A stretch of 64,000 nt of DNA from NCBI RefSeq assembly GCF_036169555.1, contig NZ_CP108032.1, forward strand, positions 2,108,001 to 2,172,000, written 5' to 3'. Below are positions 54,574-63,535 of the stretch, in pieces. The DNA comes from Streptomyces sp. NBC_00306 (GTDB lineage: Bacteria > Actinomycetota > Actinomycetes > Streptomycetales > Streptomycetaceae). A program made the position numbers and the translations under genes. Each line of letters begins with the position of its first letter. Position 1 is the first letter of the stretch. The notes under the pieces are model-generated. The model worked only from the letters and a program-made list of their open reading frames with translations. It was not told the origin of the DNA and did not search any database.

Positions 54574-57500
54574 CTACGTGACCTTGAGCGTGAAGGTGTG
54601 GCTCGCTCCCAGCGGTGGAGAGAAGCTGTCCTTGATCGTGACGGTGATGGGGTAGTCACGCGCCGTATCGGGCAGCGTGCCGGTGATCTTGCCGGTCTTC
54701 GCGTCGCCGGCGAGCGACGGCGGCAGGCCCGAGAATTCCCAGACGGCCGGCTTGTTGTACGCCTCGGTCCCCCCGGAACCGGTGGGCTGCCACGCGAAGG
54801 GCGTGCCTTTGGATTGCGAAGGCGGCGTCTTCGTCGTATCCAGAGTGGGCGGATGCTCCTCCGCCATAGCGGCAGGTATGCCGATCAGTCCGTTGGCCGC
54901 CGCCACCGCGACCCCGTCCACGACGGCCAGCACACCGTAGGCGTAGTTGACCTGCGGTTCGGCCCCGAAGAACCACCGGACGACGGCTCGGAAGAACTGG
55001 ACGATGTCCGGTGTGTTCTGGAGTACCGCGCTGGCAAGCGCGCACTGCGCCAACTGCTCGTTGGCGGGAGGATGTTTCTGGACGGCCGCAACACCGCAGC
55101 CGAGGCTGACCGAACCCACCAGGAGGTGCGCGATCGAGCCCTCGAAGATGTGGTGGGCCTTGTTGAGCACCGTCCCGACGTTCTTGAGCAGCGTCGACCG
55201 GTACCCGATCTTCTCGATGAGATGACCGACCACGGTCAGACCCAAGTCCACGACGAGCCGGGCTGTCTGGACTCCCCAGGCGGCGGCCCCTTCCTTGTTC
55301 TCCCACTTGTAGTCGCCCATGATGGGAGGAATCGTGTAGACGAGTGACGCCAGCGTGAACACATCGGTCGCGGCGTTGATCAGCGCGACGGTGGAGATGA
55401 CCGACTTCGGTGGCACAGGGTTGTCGGGTGCCGCGTACACAGGCATGTAGTAGTCGCTCACGCCTACGGTCAGCCCTTGCCCGACCATGCAGACGATCCC
55501 GAATCCGGCCTGAAGCCTGACCATCTGGGCATTGAATTCCCAGTCGTCCTCCGCGGGGGTACTCGAGGCGTCGTAGCGCGGATCCCAGGGGGGCAGCGGG
55601 ATCTCGGGGAAGTCGCCGCCTGGGAACGGCGGGTTGTCGACGCCGTGGATCAGTTTGTGGACGACCGTGTAGAAGAACGCGGCGATGAGGCAGACCAGCT
55701 TTCCGAGCGTCAGGTCGCCTGTGGGCTCCGTTCCGGTCGCCATCTTGCCCACCCACTTGTACAGGGTGTTCAACAGGGCACCCACGACAGTCGGGATGGG
55801 CAGGTCGAGGAGGTCCCAGAATTTCGCGCTGAGTTTCGACGAGACCTCGAGGAACTTGTCGGCAAGGTCCGACAGTGCGTGGATGGCCTTTTTGACCAGT
55901 GAGCGGACCGCTTCGACGACTTCCTCGAAGGCGGACCTGCCGGCGCCACTGCCGGAGTCGACTTCGCAGAATTTGTCGATCGCGTCGTAGAGCAGTTTGC
56001 CCTGCTCGATGAGGCTTTCCAGACTCGGCGAACCGAGGAGGGAGCTGAGCAGATCATTGATATCCGCGAGAGTGTCCTCGTCCTGCGGCCGCATCGGCGG
56101 GTCCCAGAGCGCCTTGAGTCCCGGATTCGCGGACGAGAACGTCTTGTTGTACATCCACGTGGCCTGCGGTGTACTCAGTTTGTCCTTCTCAAGAGGTGTG
56201 CCGGTGGGCGCCGTGGCCGGTGGGACCTTGTTCTGGAAGTCGTCCATGCGGGCGCCCTTGTACTCCGCCAGCAGGGAATCGAGCAGGGCGTCGAACCGGG
56301 CCTCCTTGTCCGCGAACCATCCGCGCGCCTGCGGGCGGAGATGGTCGATCGTCGAGACGGCGATCGGACCGAGGGACTTGAACGCTTTCTCGAGTGCTTG
56401 CGCGGTGTCCCAGATGTCCTTCAGAGCGAACAAGGACTTCAGCCAGTCGATGGCTCGCTGGACCGCGTCGGCGATCGCCTGGAACACCGCTTCCACGGCG
56501 CGCGCGGCCTGCTCCACCGTCTCCACGATGAATTCCCCGAGGGAGACGATGGCGTCGCCGACCCAGATGGCGAGCTTCACGACGGCATCGACGAAGATCT
56601 CGGCGATCTGCGTGGCGCCGGTCTTGATTCCCTCCCACACGTCACTCACCCAGCTCGTGACGTCGTCCCACCAGCCACCGTAGGACGGGTGGCTGTCGCG
56701 GTAGGCGTGGTAATCGTCGATCTGCTCCTGGGTGCGGAAGATCTGGAACGCCGGCCTGGAGGGATCCCAGAACTGAATGACGTAGCCCTTGACCTCCTGC
56801 GGTGCCCGGAAGCCCGCTACGGACATGCGGGGCAGCTTCTGGTCTCCCGTGGCCATGCCGTAGACAGCCTTGCAGTGCTCGACGACGGTCTGCGGTTCGA
56901 GCTGGTACTTGTCCTTGATCTTGTTCCAGTCGGCCACGAGCGGCTGTTGCTCCCCTCGGGCGTTCGTGACCTGGGCGTTGCGCAGCTCGTCCGCGTTCAG
57001 TAGGCCGCGTTGCGAGGGGAGGGTGCCCTTGCCGGCCAGGTAGTCGCTGACGGGGGCGGAGAAGTCGATCGAGGTGCCGTTCGCGACACCCTCGGCATTG
57101 AGCACGATGACGGCGGGCGTGAGTCCGCGAGCCGCGACGGAGATGGAGGCCTTCCCCGTGGGCCCGGTCATGGACCGGGCGCTGCGTCCGGGCCCCACGA
57201 GGTACGAACGGCTGTCGATCTGCACCTCGACGAGAGTGTCGGCGGAGACGTCGACGGGCTGGTTGGGTACGGCGAACCCCGTCCCGTCGACCAGCGTGAC
57301 GTCGGCGACGTAGTGGCTGACCAGGTGCGGGTGTTCGGTGGATGTCAGCCGCACCCGGTCCATGGCCCACTCACCGTTGACCAGGTCCTGCGTACAGATG
57401 CAGAAGGACTCGGACGGAAGCATTCCCTCCATGGTGATGAGCTCGTTGGGCCGGTAGTCCGGGTACGGGTCCAGGTGATAGGCCGCGACCTTGGCATGCA

Positions 57501-58662
57501 GGCCCACGGAGACGGTGGTGGCAGCGCCGGAGGTCGCGCGGGCCTCGGTCCACCGCAGACGCAACGCGTCACCGTCCTGGACATATGCCTGTTGATGGAT
57601 CACCTGCAGCGTGTTACGGCTGTCGAGGCCGAAGACGTGCAGGGAGTTGTCGGCGTCCTGCCAGATCTGCGCGCGTACCAGTTGGACGGGGAGCGAGCCC
57701 GCTTCGACGCGGCTGTTGGGGGTCCAGTAGGTGAAGTGCAGCGACCCGTTGGGGTCGAGCCACGCCACACCCACATCACTTTGCTGGTTCATCTGCGGGA
57801 GCGCCGGGGCGTTCCAAGTGCCGCAGAACTTGCCGTAGATCGAGGTGTCCGGCTGCTGCCCCTGCGTGCCGGAGAAGCTCACGCGGATGGTGCGTTCCGC
57901 CGAGCCGCGGATGTCGCGCAGGTAGACGACGTGGAAGGGCTTGCCCTTTGTCGAGCGGGTGCTGACGAACCCTCCGCCGGCGATGGAGATGGTGTCGGGG
58001 GGCACGTTGGGCACGGTGCGTGTGACCGCCGTCCAGCCGTTGATCCCGTCGGAGCCCGGGGTCAGGAACGAGGCTGAGACGATGCCGATGACCAACTGCC
58101 TGTCCGTGCCGGATGTTTCGATGTGACCGGATATCAGCGTGGGTCCGGCATCGGGTGAGTAGCTCACGGCCAGGCCGAGTTCGCTGCGCGGCAGGTCGTT
58201 CAGCACGCCGGCCTCACGCACCCAGGCGCAGATGGGCTCGCCCTTGTCGGTCCGGCCCTTCTGGACGAGACGCAGAAAGAGCCAGTCGTCGGCGGCCCAT
58301 GTAGGTACGCACGCCGCCCAGACGGTTCCGTCGGGGTGGACCACGGTCACGACTTCGTCGCACAGCGCCGGCTCGTCGGCAACCACGACCTGCTGCTGCT
58401 TCCAGCCGGTTTCGGAGGCGGCCGTGCGCGCGAGGTACGTGAGGTGGCCCTCGTCGTCGATGATGAGCGCTTCCTCACTCCCTTTGTTGAAGGGATTGGC
58501 GAAGAGCGCCTGCTGGTTGCGGCCGTCGCGCATGCTCACCGCACTGGCGACCACGGCATCTTCCATCAATTGCGTACTGACGGTGAAGCTGTTCGGCGTC
58601 TGCGCGGCGGCGGCAGGGTCGGACCGCTTCGAAGAAGAGGAGAGAAACGTTTCTACGCTCAT
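54574..58662 (-). CDS. 1,362-residue multidomain protein of unknown function
   Basis: ATG 58662 begins MSVETFLSSSSKRSDPAA. A longer frame to 58722 lacks support. No signal peptide is seen. Residues ~20-450 are beta-rich with repeated Trp/Asp-Gly phrases (VHPDGTVWAACVPTWAADDW; YWTPNSRVEAG; NSLHVFGLDSRN), suggesting a beta-propeller or lectin-like fold. An Ig-like segment follows (~480-550). Residues ~660-760 form Trp-rich amphipathic helices (DDVTSWVSDVWEGIK; AIADAVQRAIDWLKSLF). Further hydrophobic helices occur after ~970. The end (~1290-1362) is a He_PIG/Ig-like domain (FSGLPPSLAGDAKTGKITG). The architecture is compatible with a membrane-active or surface protein, but this is speculative. 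The gene stands alone between convergent and repeat-rich flanks. Confidence 0.85.
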   Translation of the reverse strand: MSVETFLSSSSKRSDPAAAAQTPNSFTVSTQLMEDAVVASAVSMRDGRNQQALFANPFNKGSEEALIIDDEGHLTYLARTAASETGWKQQQVVVADEPALCDEVVTVVHPDGTVWAACVPTWAADDWLFLRLVQKGRTDKGEPICAWVREAGVLNDLPRSELGLAVSYSPDAGPTLISGHIETSGTDRQLVIGIVSASFLTPGSDGINGWTAVTRTVPNVPPDTISIAGGGFVSTRSTKGKPFHVVYLRDIRGSAERTIRVSFSGTQGQQPDTSIYGKFCGTWNAPALPQMNQQSDVGVAWLDPNGSLHFTYWTPNSRVEAGSLPVQLVRAQIWQDADNSLHVFGLDSRNTLQVIHQQAYVQDGDALRLRWTEARATSGAATTVSVGLHAKVAAYHLDPYPDYRPNELITMEGMLPSESFCICTQDLVNGEWAMDRVRLTSTEHPHLVSHYVADVTLVDGTGFAVPNQPVDVSADTLVEVQIDSRSYLVGPGRSARSMTGPTGKASISVAARGLTPAVIVLNAEGVANGTSIDFSAPVSDYLAGKGTLPSQRGLLNADELRNAQVTNARGEQQPLVADWNKIKDKYQLEPQTVVEHCKAVYGMATGDQKLPRMSVAGFRAPQEVKGYVIQFWDPSRPAFQIFRTQEQIDDYHAYRDSHPSYGGWWDDVTSWVSDVWEGIKTGATQIAEIFVDAVVKLAIWVGDAIVSLGEFIVETVEQAARAVEAVFQAIADAVQRAIDWLKSLFALKDIWDTAQALEKAFKSLGPIAVSTIDHLRPQARGWFADKEARFDALLDSLLAEYKGARMDDFQNKVPPATAPTGTPLEKDKLSTPQATWMYNKTFSSANPGLKALWDPPMRPQDEDTLADINDLLSSLLGSPSLESLIEQGKLLYDAIDKFCEVDSGSGAGRSAFEEVVEAVRSLVKKAIHALSDLADKFLEVSSKLSAKFWDLLDLPIPTVVGALLNTLYKWVGKMATGTEPTGDLTLGKLVCLIAAFFYTVVHKLIHGVDNPPFPGGDFPEIPLPPWDPRYDASSTPAEDDWEFNAQMVRLQAGFGIVCMVGQGLTVGVSDYYMPVYAAPDNPVPPKSVISTVALINAATDVFTLASLVYTIPPIMGDYKWENKEGAAAWGVQTARLVVDLGLTVVGHLIEKIGYRSTLLKNVGTVLNKAHHIFEGSIAHLLVGSVSLGCGVAAVQKHPPANEQLAQCALASAVLQNTPDIVQFFRAVVRWFFGAEPQVNYAYGVLAVVDGVAVAAANGLIGIPAAMAEEHPPTLDTTKTPPSQSKGTPFAWQPTGSGGTEAYNKPAVWEFSGLPPSLAGDAKTGKITGTLPDTARDYPITVTIKDSFSPPLGASHTFTLKVT

Positions 58663-59393
58663 GGCGTGCAGCTTCCGTGGAGTCGGCCCCAACCGGGCCG
58701 TGCAGGTAGAGCTGCCGGGCAATGCCCGGCCGGGGCCGCAGAGGGCCGCTGGTCATCGGGACGGCCGGAATCGGTCGTCCAGCGCGCGTCGGCGACATAC
58801 ACACAGAAGACACGCCATGCACCTGTTGCTCAGCAATGAGAGTGCTTGGTGCGCGAATCGCGGTATAGGACCGGTAGGCCCTTTTGTTCTAAATGACGGC
58901 CACTGGCGTGCGCAACCATTAACGCCCAGAAGTTCGAATATGCCGCCATTTCGCCATGGCGCTTTACTTTCAGATACATATTTACTGATTCGCGAGTGGC
59001 AAAAGGCGCAAAAAGATAGAAAATGACCGAGGTGCGGCCGGGGCCGGTGAAGTCGTCGCCCCCGCTCCGCCGCCGGGGCTCCGCCCCGAACCCCGCGCCT
59101 CAAACGCCGGCGAGGCTGAATCTGCCCGCACTTCAAGCCCGTCCGGCGCTTGAGGACACGTCCGCAGGACGTGCCGGCACACACCCACGCGCGCCCTCGT
59201 GGCGGGGCTCCGCCCCACATGCCGCGCCTTCACAAGGACGGCACCCCAGCCCGTCCGGCGATTGAGGACACGGCCGCAGGACGTGCCGGCACACACCCAC
59301 GCGCAGCCCCGTGCCGGGGCTCCGCCCCGAACCCCGCGCCTCAAACGCCGGCGAGGCTGAATTTGCCCGCACACCCGACCCCCGGCCGTGCCG
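58663..59393. other. 731-base region between the giant gene and a regulator
   Basis: From 58663 to about 58800 the sequence is ordinary upstream DNA of the giant gene. From about 58820 to 59025 it is strikingly AT-rich for this genome (for example TTTACTTTCAGATACATAT). After 59040 it changes to two families of GC-rich repeats. No convincing gene was found. Confidence 0.6.
59072..59372. repeat. Interleaved intergenic repeats
   Basis: Repeat A (60 bases; starts GCCGGGGCTCCGCCCCG) occurs at 59072-59131 and 59313-59372 with one difference. Repeat B (57 bases; starts AGCCCGTCCGGCG) occurs at 59136-59192 and 59248-59304 with two differences. The order is A-B-B-A, all in the same direction. Fragments of this kind are common between Streptomyces genes. 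Confidence 0.85.
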
Positions 59394-60836
59394 CTACCCC
59401 AGTGTCGAGACCCTGTCCCGGTACCCCCGCACCGGTGCCGCGTCCCGGTACGGCTCCAGCCGGCGCTCGAAGTCGCGTACGTACTCCACCGCCCTCGCCG
59501 ACCGCATCTCCGACGCCTGGAGCGCCGCCTCCGCGCCCAGCGCGCACGCCTGGTCCAGTTCGCCCAGGCCCAGCCGTGCCGATGCCAGCACCACCCGGCA
59601 GAACAGGCGGCTGCGCGCGAATCCCGGGGCGCGGAGCTGGAGTGAGCGTTCCGCGTGCTGGATCGCCGGGCGGTACTGCTGGAGGTCCCGGTGGCAGTGG
59701 CCCATCTCGTCGGCCAGCTGTGCCTCGTCGAAGGTCCGCGCCCAGTGCGGTACCTCGTCCCCCGGCCGCGCCGTCTCCAGCGCCCTCTCCGCCCGGACCA
59801 GCGCCGCCGTGCACGCGCGGACCTCGCCCAGGACTCCGTGCCCCCGCGCCTCCACCGAGTGCAGCATCGCCTGCACCAGCGGCGGCGCCGCCGACCCCAT
59901 GCCCTGCTGGGCGACCCGGGTGAGCTGCACGGCCTCGCGCCCGTGGCCGAGGTAGACCGCCTGGCGGCTCATGGTGACCAGCACATAGGAGCCGTACGCC
60001 CGGTCCCCCGCCGCCTGGGCGAGCCGCAGTGCCTGGACGAAGTAGCGCTGGGCGAGCCCGTGCGCCGCGATGTCGTACGAGGTCCACCCGGCCAGCCGGG
60101 TCAGATCGGCGACCGCGGCGAACAGGCGCCGCCCGGTCGTCTCGCCGTAGGAGCCGCGCAGCATCGGCTCGGCCTCGTGCTCCAGGTAGCGCACCAGCGC
60201 CTGCCGGGCGTGCCCACCGCCGTACGCGTGGTCGAGCGTGCGGAACAGCTCGCCCACCGAGCGCAGCGCCGCGATGTCGCCGCCGGACACCCGCTGGCCG
60301 GGCCCGCGGTCGGCGGTGCCGCGCTGCCGCGGTACGGCGGACGTGCCGCCCTGGGCGGGCACCCTGGCGCCCGTCCCGTCGCCCCGCCCCACACGCTCGT
60401 CGGCCCGCCCGATCAGCCAGTCCCGGCTCGGCACGACCAGCCCCGCGGGCGTGAACGCGATCTTCCGCAGTTCCGCGTGGCTGCCGGAGTCCTTGCGCCA
60501 CAGACCGCCGACGATGTCCACGGCCTCCTCGGGGGTCGCGGCGAACTCCAGACCCGCGTACACCGGCGCACAGGCGTCCAGGCCCAGGTCCTGGGCGGAC
60601 AGCCGGCGCCCGAGGCGGCGGGTGAACACCTCGGCGATGAGCGCGGGCGTCGTCCCGCGCGGCTGCTGACCGCGGAGCCAGCGCGTCACGGACGTCTTGT
60701 CGTAGCGCAGGTCCAGGCCGTGCTCGAGTCCCAGCTGGTCCACCCTGCGGGCAAGTCCTGCGTTGGAGAATCCGGCTTCTGCGATGAGCGCGGCGAGCTG
60801 GCGGTTGGGGATGCGCTGCGATGGTCGTTCCGTCAT
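59394..60836 (-). CDS. Helix-turn-helix regulator with TPR-like C-terminal region
   Basis: A 480-residue protein. The N-terminal part (~1-75) is an Xre-like DNA-binding region (LAALIAEAGFSNAGLARRVD; RYDKTSVTRWLRGQQPRG). The remainder is helical and Ala/Leu-rich, like TPR repeats (HWARTFDEAQLADEMGHCHR; VVLASARLGLGELDQACALG). This architecture resembles the NsdA-type developmental regulators of Streptomyces, but I cannot prove orthology. It reads towards the repeat region. ATG 60836 was chosen because it begins MTERPSQRIPNRQLA; the frame upstream is low-quality antisense. Confidence 0.87.
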   Translation of the reverse strand: MTERPSQRIPNRQLAALIAEAGFSNAGLARRVDQLGLEHGLDLRYDKTSVTRWLRGQQPRGTTPALIAEVFTRRLGRRLSAQDLGLDACAPVYAGLEFAATPEEAVDIVGGLWRKDSGSHAELRKIAFTPAGLVVPSRDWLIGRADERVGRGDGTGARVPAQGGTSAVPRQRGTADRGPGQRVSGGDIAALRSVGELFRTLDHAYGGGHARQALVRYLEHEAEPMLRGSYGETTGRRLFAAVADLTRLAGWTSYDIAAHGLAQRYFVQALRLAQAAGDRAYGSYVLVTMSRQAVYLGHGREAVQLTRVAQQGMGSAAPPLVQAMLHSVEARGHGVLGEVRACTAALVRAERALETARPGDEVPHWARTFDEAQLADEMGHCHRDLQQYRPAIQHAERSLQLRAPGFARSRLFCRVVLASARLGLGELDQACALGAEAALQASEMRSARAVEYVRDFERRLEPYRDAAPVRGYRDRVSTLG

Positions 60837-61035
60837 CAGCTGTGCGGTCTCCTGCCTTCCGGGCCGGTCGCCAGCCCTCATGGAACGGCGTGAATTTAGC
60901 GGCCCATCGCGCCCGGACCGCCACCTTCGCCCCACATTCATCCGATCGTGTGAGGATTGGCGTCGATGCTGACAAGCACTGACGGCAGGCACCCCCGGGC
61001 GGCATTTCCGCGAGCCGCCGTACAGTGGCTGGGGC

Positions 61036-61047
61036 GCACATATGTGC
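61036..61047. promoter_or_regulatory. Palindrome upstream of lipB
   Basis: GCACATATGTGC is a perfect 12-bp palindrome 28 bases before the lipB start; it may be an operator. Confidence 0.4.
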
Positions 61048-61075
61048 ACGGTGAAGGTTCTAGGGAGGCACTGCC

Positions 61076-61894
61076 GTGAGTGAGCTGCGGTTCGTCCGGC
61101 TGGGGTTCGGCGAGGACGCCGTCGAGTACCAGGAGGCATGGCAGAAGCAGCGCGAGGTCCATGCCGCCCGGTTCCAGGACGAGATCCCGGACACCTGTCT
61201 GCTGCTGGAGCACCCGCCCGTGTACACGGCGGGACGGCGTACGGCCGACAGTGAGCGCCCCCTGGACGGCACGCCCGTGGTCGACGTCGACCGCGGCGGC
61301 AAGATCACCTGGCACGGCCCCGGCCAACTGGTGGGCTACCCGATCCTGAAGCTGCCGCGTCCCGTCGACGTCGTCGCGCATGTGCGCCGACTGGAGGACG
61401 CGCTGATCCGCGCGTGCGCGGAGTTCGGGGTGGAGACCAGCCGCGTCGAGGGCCGCAGCGGCGTGTGGGTGCTCGGCGACCCGGTGGAGCAGCGCCCCTC
61501 GCTCGGCGGTCTGTCGCTCGACTTCGACCCGCGGCTCGAGGACGAGGAGTTCGATCCCCGGCTGAACGGGCCCGAGTACGCCCCGTCCAACGCCGGCCAG
61601 CGCCGCGAGGACCGCAAGCTCGCCGCCATCGGCATCCGTATCGCCAAGGGCGTCTCGATGCACGGTTTCGCGCTCAACGTGAACCCGGACAACACCTGGT
61701 TCGACCGGATCGTGCCGTGCGGCATCCGGGACGCCGGAGTCACCTCCCTGGCCAATGAGCTCGGCCGGGATGTGACCATGGAGGAGGTGCTCCCCGTCGT
61801 GGAGAAGCACCTCCGGGCCGTGCTGGAGAACGCGGAGCTGCGGCCGAGGATCGTGGACGCCGCCCCGGATGTGACCGTGGAAGCCGCCGTATAG
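61076..61894 (+). CDS. lipB: Lipoyl(octanoyl) transferase
   Basis: A 272-residue enzyme that moves the octanoyl group from acyl carrier protein to lipoate-dependent proteins. Signatures: [32 protein letters not shown], the catalytic Lys in [20 protein letters not shown] and the catalytic Cys in [20 protein letters not shown] precedes GTG 61076. An Asp/Glu-rich insertion ([20 protein letters not shown]) is unusual for the family. It lies 115 bases before lipA on the same strand. Confidence 0.96.
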   Translation: MSELRFVRLGFGEDAVEYQEAWQKQREVHAARFQDEIPDTCLLLEHPPVYTAGRRTADSERPLDGTPVVDVDRGGKITWHGPGQLVGYPILKLPRPVDVVAHVRRLEDALIRACAEFGVETSRVEGRSGVWVLGDPVEQRPSLGGLSLDFDPRLEDEEFDPRLNGPEYAPSNAGQRREDRKLAAIGIRIAKGVSMHGFALNVNPDNTWFDRIVPCGIRDAGVTSLANELGRDVTMEEVLPVVEKHLRAVLENAELRPRIVDAAPDVTVEAAV

Positions 61895-62009
61895 GGAATG
61901 CACCCCTGGGTCCGCGGGTTGGCCGGACGTAGGGCCGAACAATTGACGGGCGTACCCTGGTGTGCGCCGCAGAATCGAATGCCGCGCGATCGCAGAAAGG
62001 GGCGCCGAC

Positions 62010-62975
62010 GTGTCCGCTGTCGCACCCGACGGACGCAAGATGCTGCGCCTGGAGGTCCGGAACAGCCAGACCCCCATCGAGCGCAAGCCCGAGTGGATCA
62101 AGACCCGGGCGAAGATGGGCCCCGAGTACACGCAGATGCAGAAACTCGTCAAGAGCGAGGGACTGCACACCGTGTGCCAGGAGGCGGGCTGTCCCAACAT
62201 CTACGAATGCTGGGAGGACCGCGAGGCGACCTTCCTCATCGGTGGCGACCAGTGCACCCGGCGCTGTGACTTCTGCCAGATCGACACGGGCAAGCCGCAG
62301 GCCCTCGACCGTGACGAGCCGCGCCGGGTGGGCGAGTCCGTCGTCACGATGGACCTGAACTACGCCACCATCACCGGCGTCGCCCGCGACGACCTGGACG
62401 ACGGCGGCGCCTGGCTGTACGCGGAGACCGTGCGCCAGATCCACACGATGACCGCGGAGCGCGAGGGCGGCCACACCAAGGTCGAGCTCCTCATCCCCGA
62501 CTTCAACGCGGTGCCCGAGCAGCTGGCCGAGGTCTTCTCCTCGCGCCCCGAGGTACTCGCGCACAACGTCGAGACCGTGCCGCGGATCTTCAAGCGGATC
62601 CGCCCCGGCTTCCGTTACGAGCGCTCCCTGGAGGTGATCACCCGCGCCCGCGAGGCGGGGCTGGTCACCAAGTCGAACCTCATCCTGGGCATGGGCGAGA
62701 CCCGTGAGGAGGTCAGCGAGGCACTGCGGCACCTGCACGAGGCCGGCTGCGAGCTGATCACCATCACGCAGTACCTCCGCCCCTCCGTGCGCCACCACCC
62801 GGTCGAGCGCTGGGTGAAGCCGCACGAGTTCGTGGAGCTGAAGGACGAGGCCGAGGAGATCGGCTTCTCCGGTGTCATGTCGGGTCCGCTGGTGCGCTCG
62901 TCGTACCGCGCGGGCCGGCTGTTCGGGCAGGCCATGGAGCGCCGCAATGCGGTCGCCGCCGGAAAGACGGGCTGA
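62010..62975 (+). CDS. lipA: Lipoyl synthase
   Basis: A 321-residue radical SAM enzyme that inserts two sulfur atoms into octanoyl chains. The auxiliary cluster cysteines are in [13 protein letters not shown], the radical SAM triad in CTRRCDFCQ, and the terminal Ser cluster ligand in [14 protein letters not shown] 62010 gives [12 protein letters not shown] with AAAGG upstream; the frame continues to ATG 61962 but that part reads as leader. It acts after LipB on the E2 lipoyl domains, and ErpA is a plausible source of its clusters. Confidence 0.97.
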   Translation: MSAVAPDGRKMLRLEVRNSQTPIERKPEWIKTRAKMGPEYTQMQKLVKSEGLHTVCQEAGCPNIYECWEDREATFLIGGDQCTRRCDFCQIDTGKPQALDRDEPRRVGESVVTMDLNYATITGVARDDLDDGGAWLYAETVRQIHTMTAEREGGHTKVELLIPDFNAVPEQLAEVFSSRPEVLAHNVETVPRIFKRIRPGFRYERSLEVITRAREAGLVTKSNLILGMGETREEVSEALRHLHEAGCELITITQYLRPSVRHHPVERWVKPHEFVELKDEAEEIGFSGVMSGPLVRSSYRAGRLFGQAMERRNAVAAGKTG

Positions 62976-63306
62976 CGGACCGGCCTCCGACGACGCCCGG
63001 ACCGTGTGAAATCGGGCACAAGTGACTACCGCCGAGTAACGGCGAGTTCGACGCGGCTCGTACGCCCCCCGCAGGTCGGGACGGGTGTACGGGCCGCGTC
63101 AGTGTCCGCGGGCGGGGCGTAAAGGTTTCATCGGTGTTTGACCCGTCAGTCATGCGCTGGTAACACCAATCAGTGACTCTGGCTTTACGCACCGCACTCG
63201 GCGCTCCCCGGACAGCTCCCCGCATCCGGTCAGGGCGAGTCGCCCACCGCACCGCGCCGAGCACACCCGCACTCCGTCGTCACCCACCCCGAGGGGGACC
63301 GTCACC
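62976..63306 (+). other. 331-base region downstream of lipA
   Basis: No gene was seen. A promoter candidate lies inside it: TTGACC (63138-63143), 17 bases, TAACAC (63161-63166). This would give a leader of about 135 bases before the 69-residue gene. Confidence 0.45.
63138..63166 (+). promoter_or_regulatory. Candidate promoter upstream of the 69-residue gene
   Basis: TTGACC, a 17-base spacer and TAACAC. The last -10 base is not T, so the assignment is tentative. Confidence 0.4.
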
Positions 63307-63516
63307 ATGCAGGCCGCGCCAGTACGTCCCGTAAGCGCAACCGCCATCCCGTCCGTCACCGACGCCCTGCGCGCCATGGAGTCGCTGCTCCTCGGCAGCG
63401 GGCAGCGCACCGCCCGGCGCAACGCCTGGACATCGGTCCTGGAGGACCGCCGCCGGGCCAAGGACCGCGTCGAGGCCCAGCACGTACTCGAGGCCGTGGC
63501 CGGACGCACTTCCTAG
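63307..63516 (+). CDS. Small conserved hypothetical protein, 69 residues
   Basis: A basic protein with a helical centre (VTDALRAMESLLLGSGQRT; WTSVLEDRRRAKDRVEAQHV). GAGGGGG upstream is a good ribosome site for the ATG. I recognise it as a small protein found next to lipA in Streptomyces, but no domain or function is known. No signal or membrane segment. Confidence 0.75.
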   Translation: MQAAPVRPVSATAIPSVTDALRAMESLLLGSGQRTARRNAWTSVLEDRRRAKDRVEAQHVLEAVAGRTS

Positions 63517-63522
63517 GCCACG

Positions 63523-63528
63523 TAAACT
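63523..63528 (+). promoter_or_regulatory. -10 element of the DUF4191 gene
   Basis: TAAACT lies seven bases before ATG 63536, consistent with leaderless transcription. No clear -35. Confidence 0.45.
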
Positions 63529-63535
63529 TCCCGGT

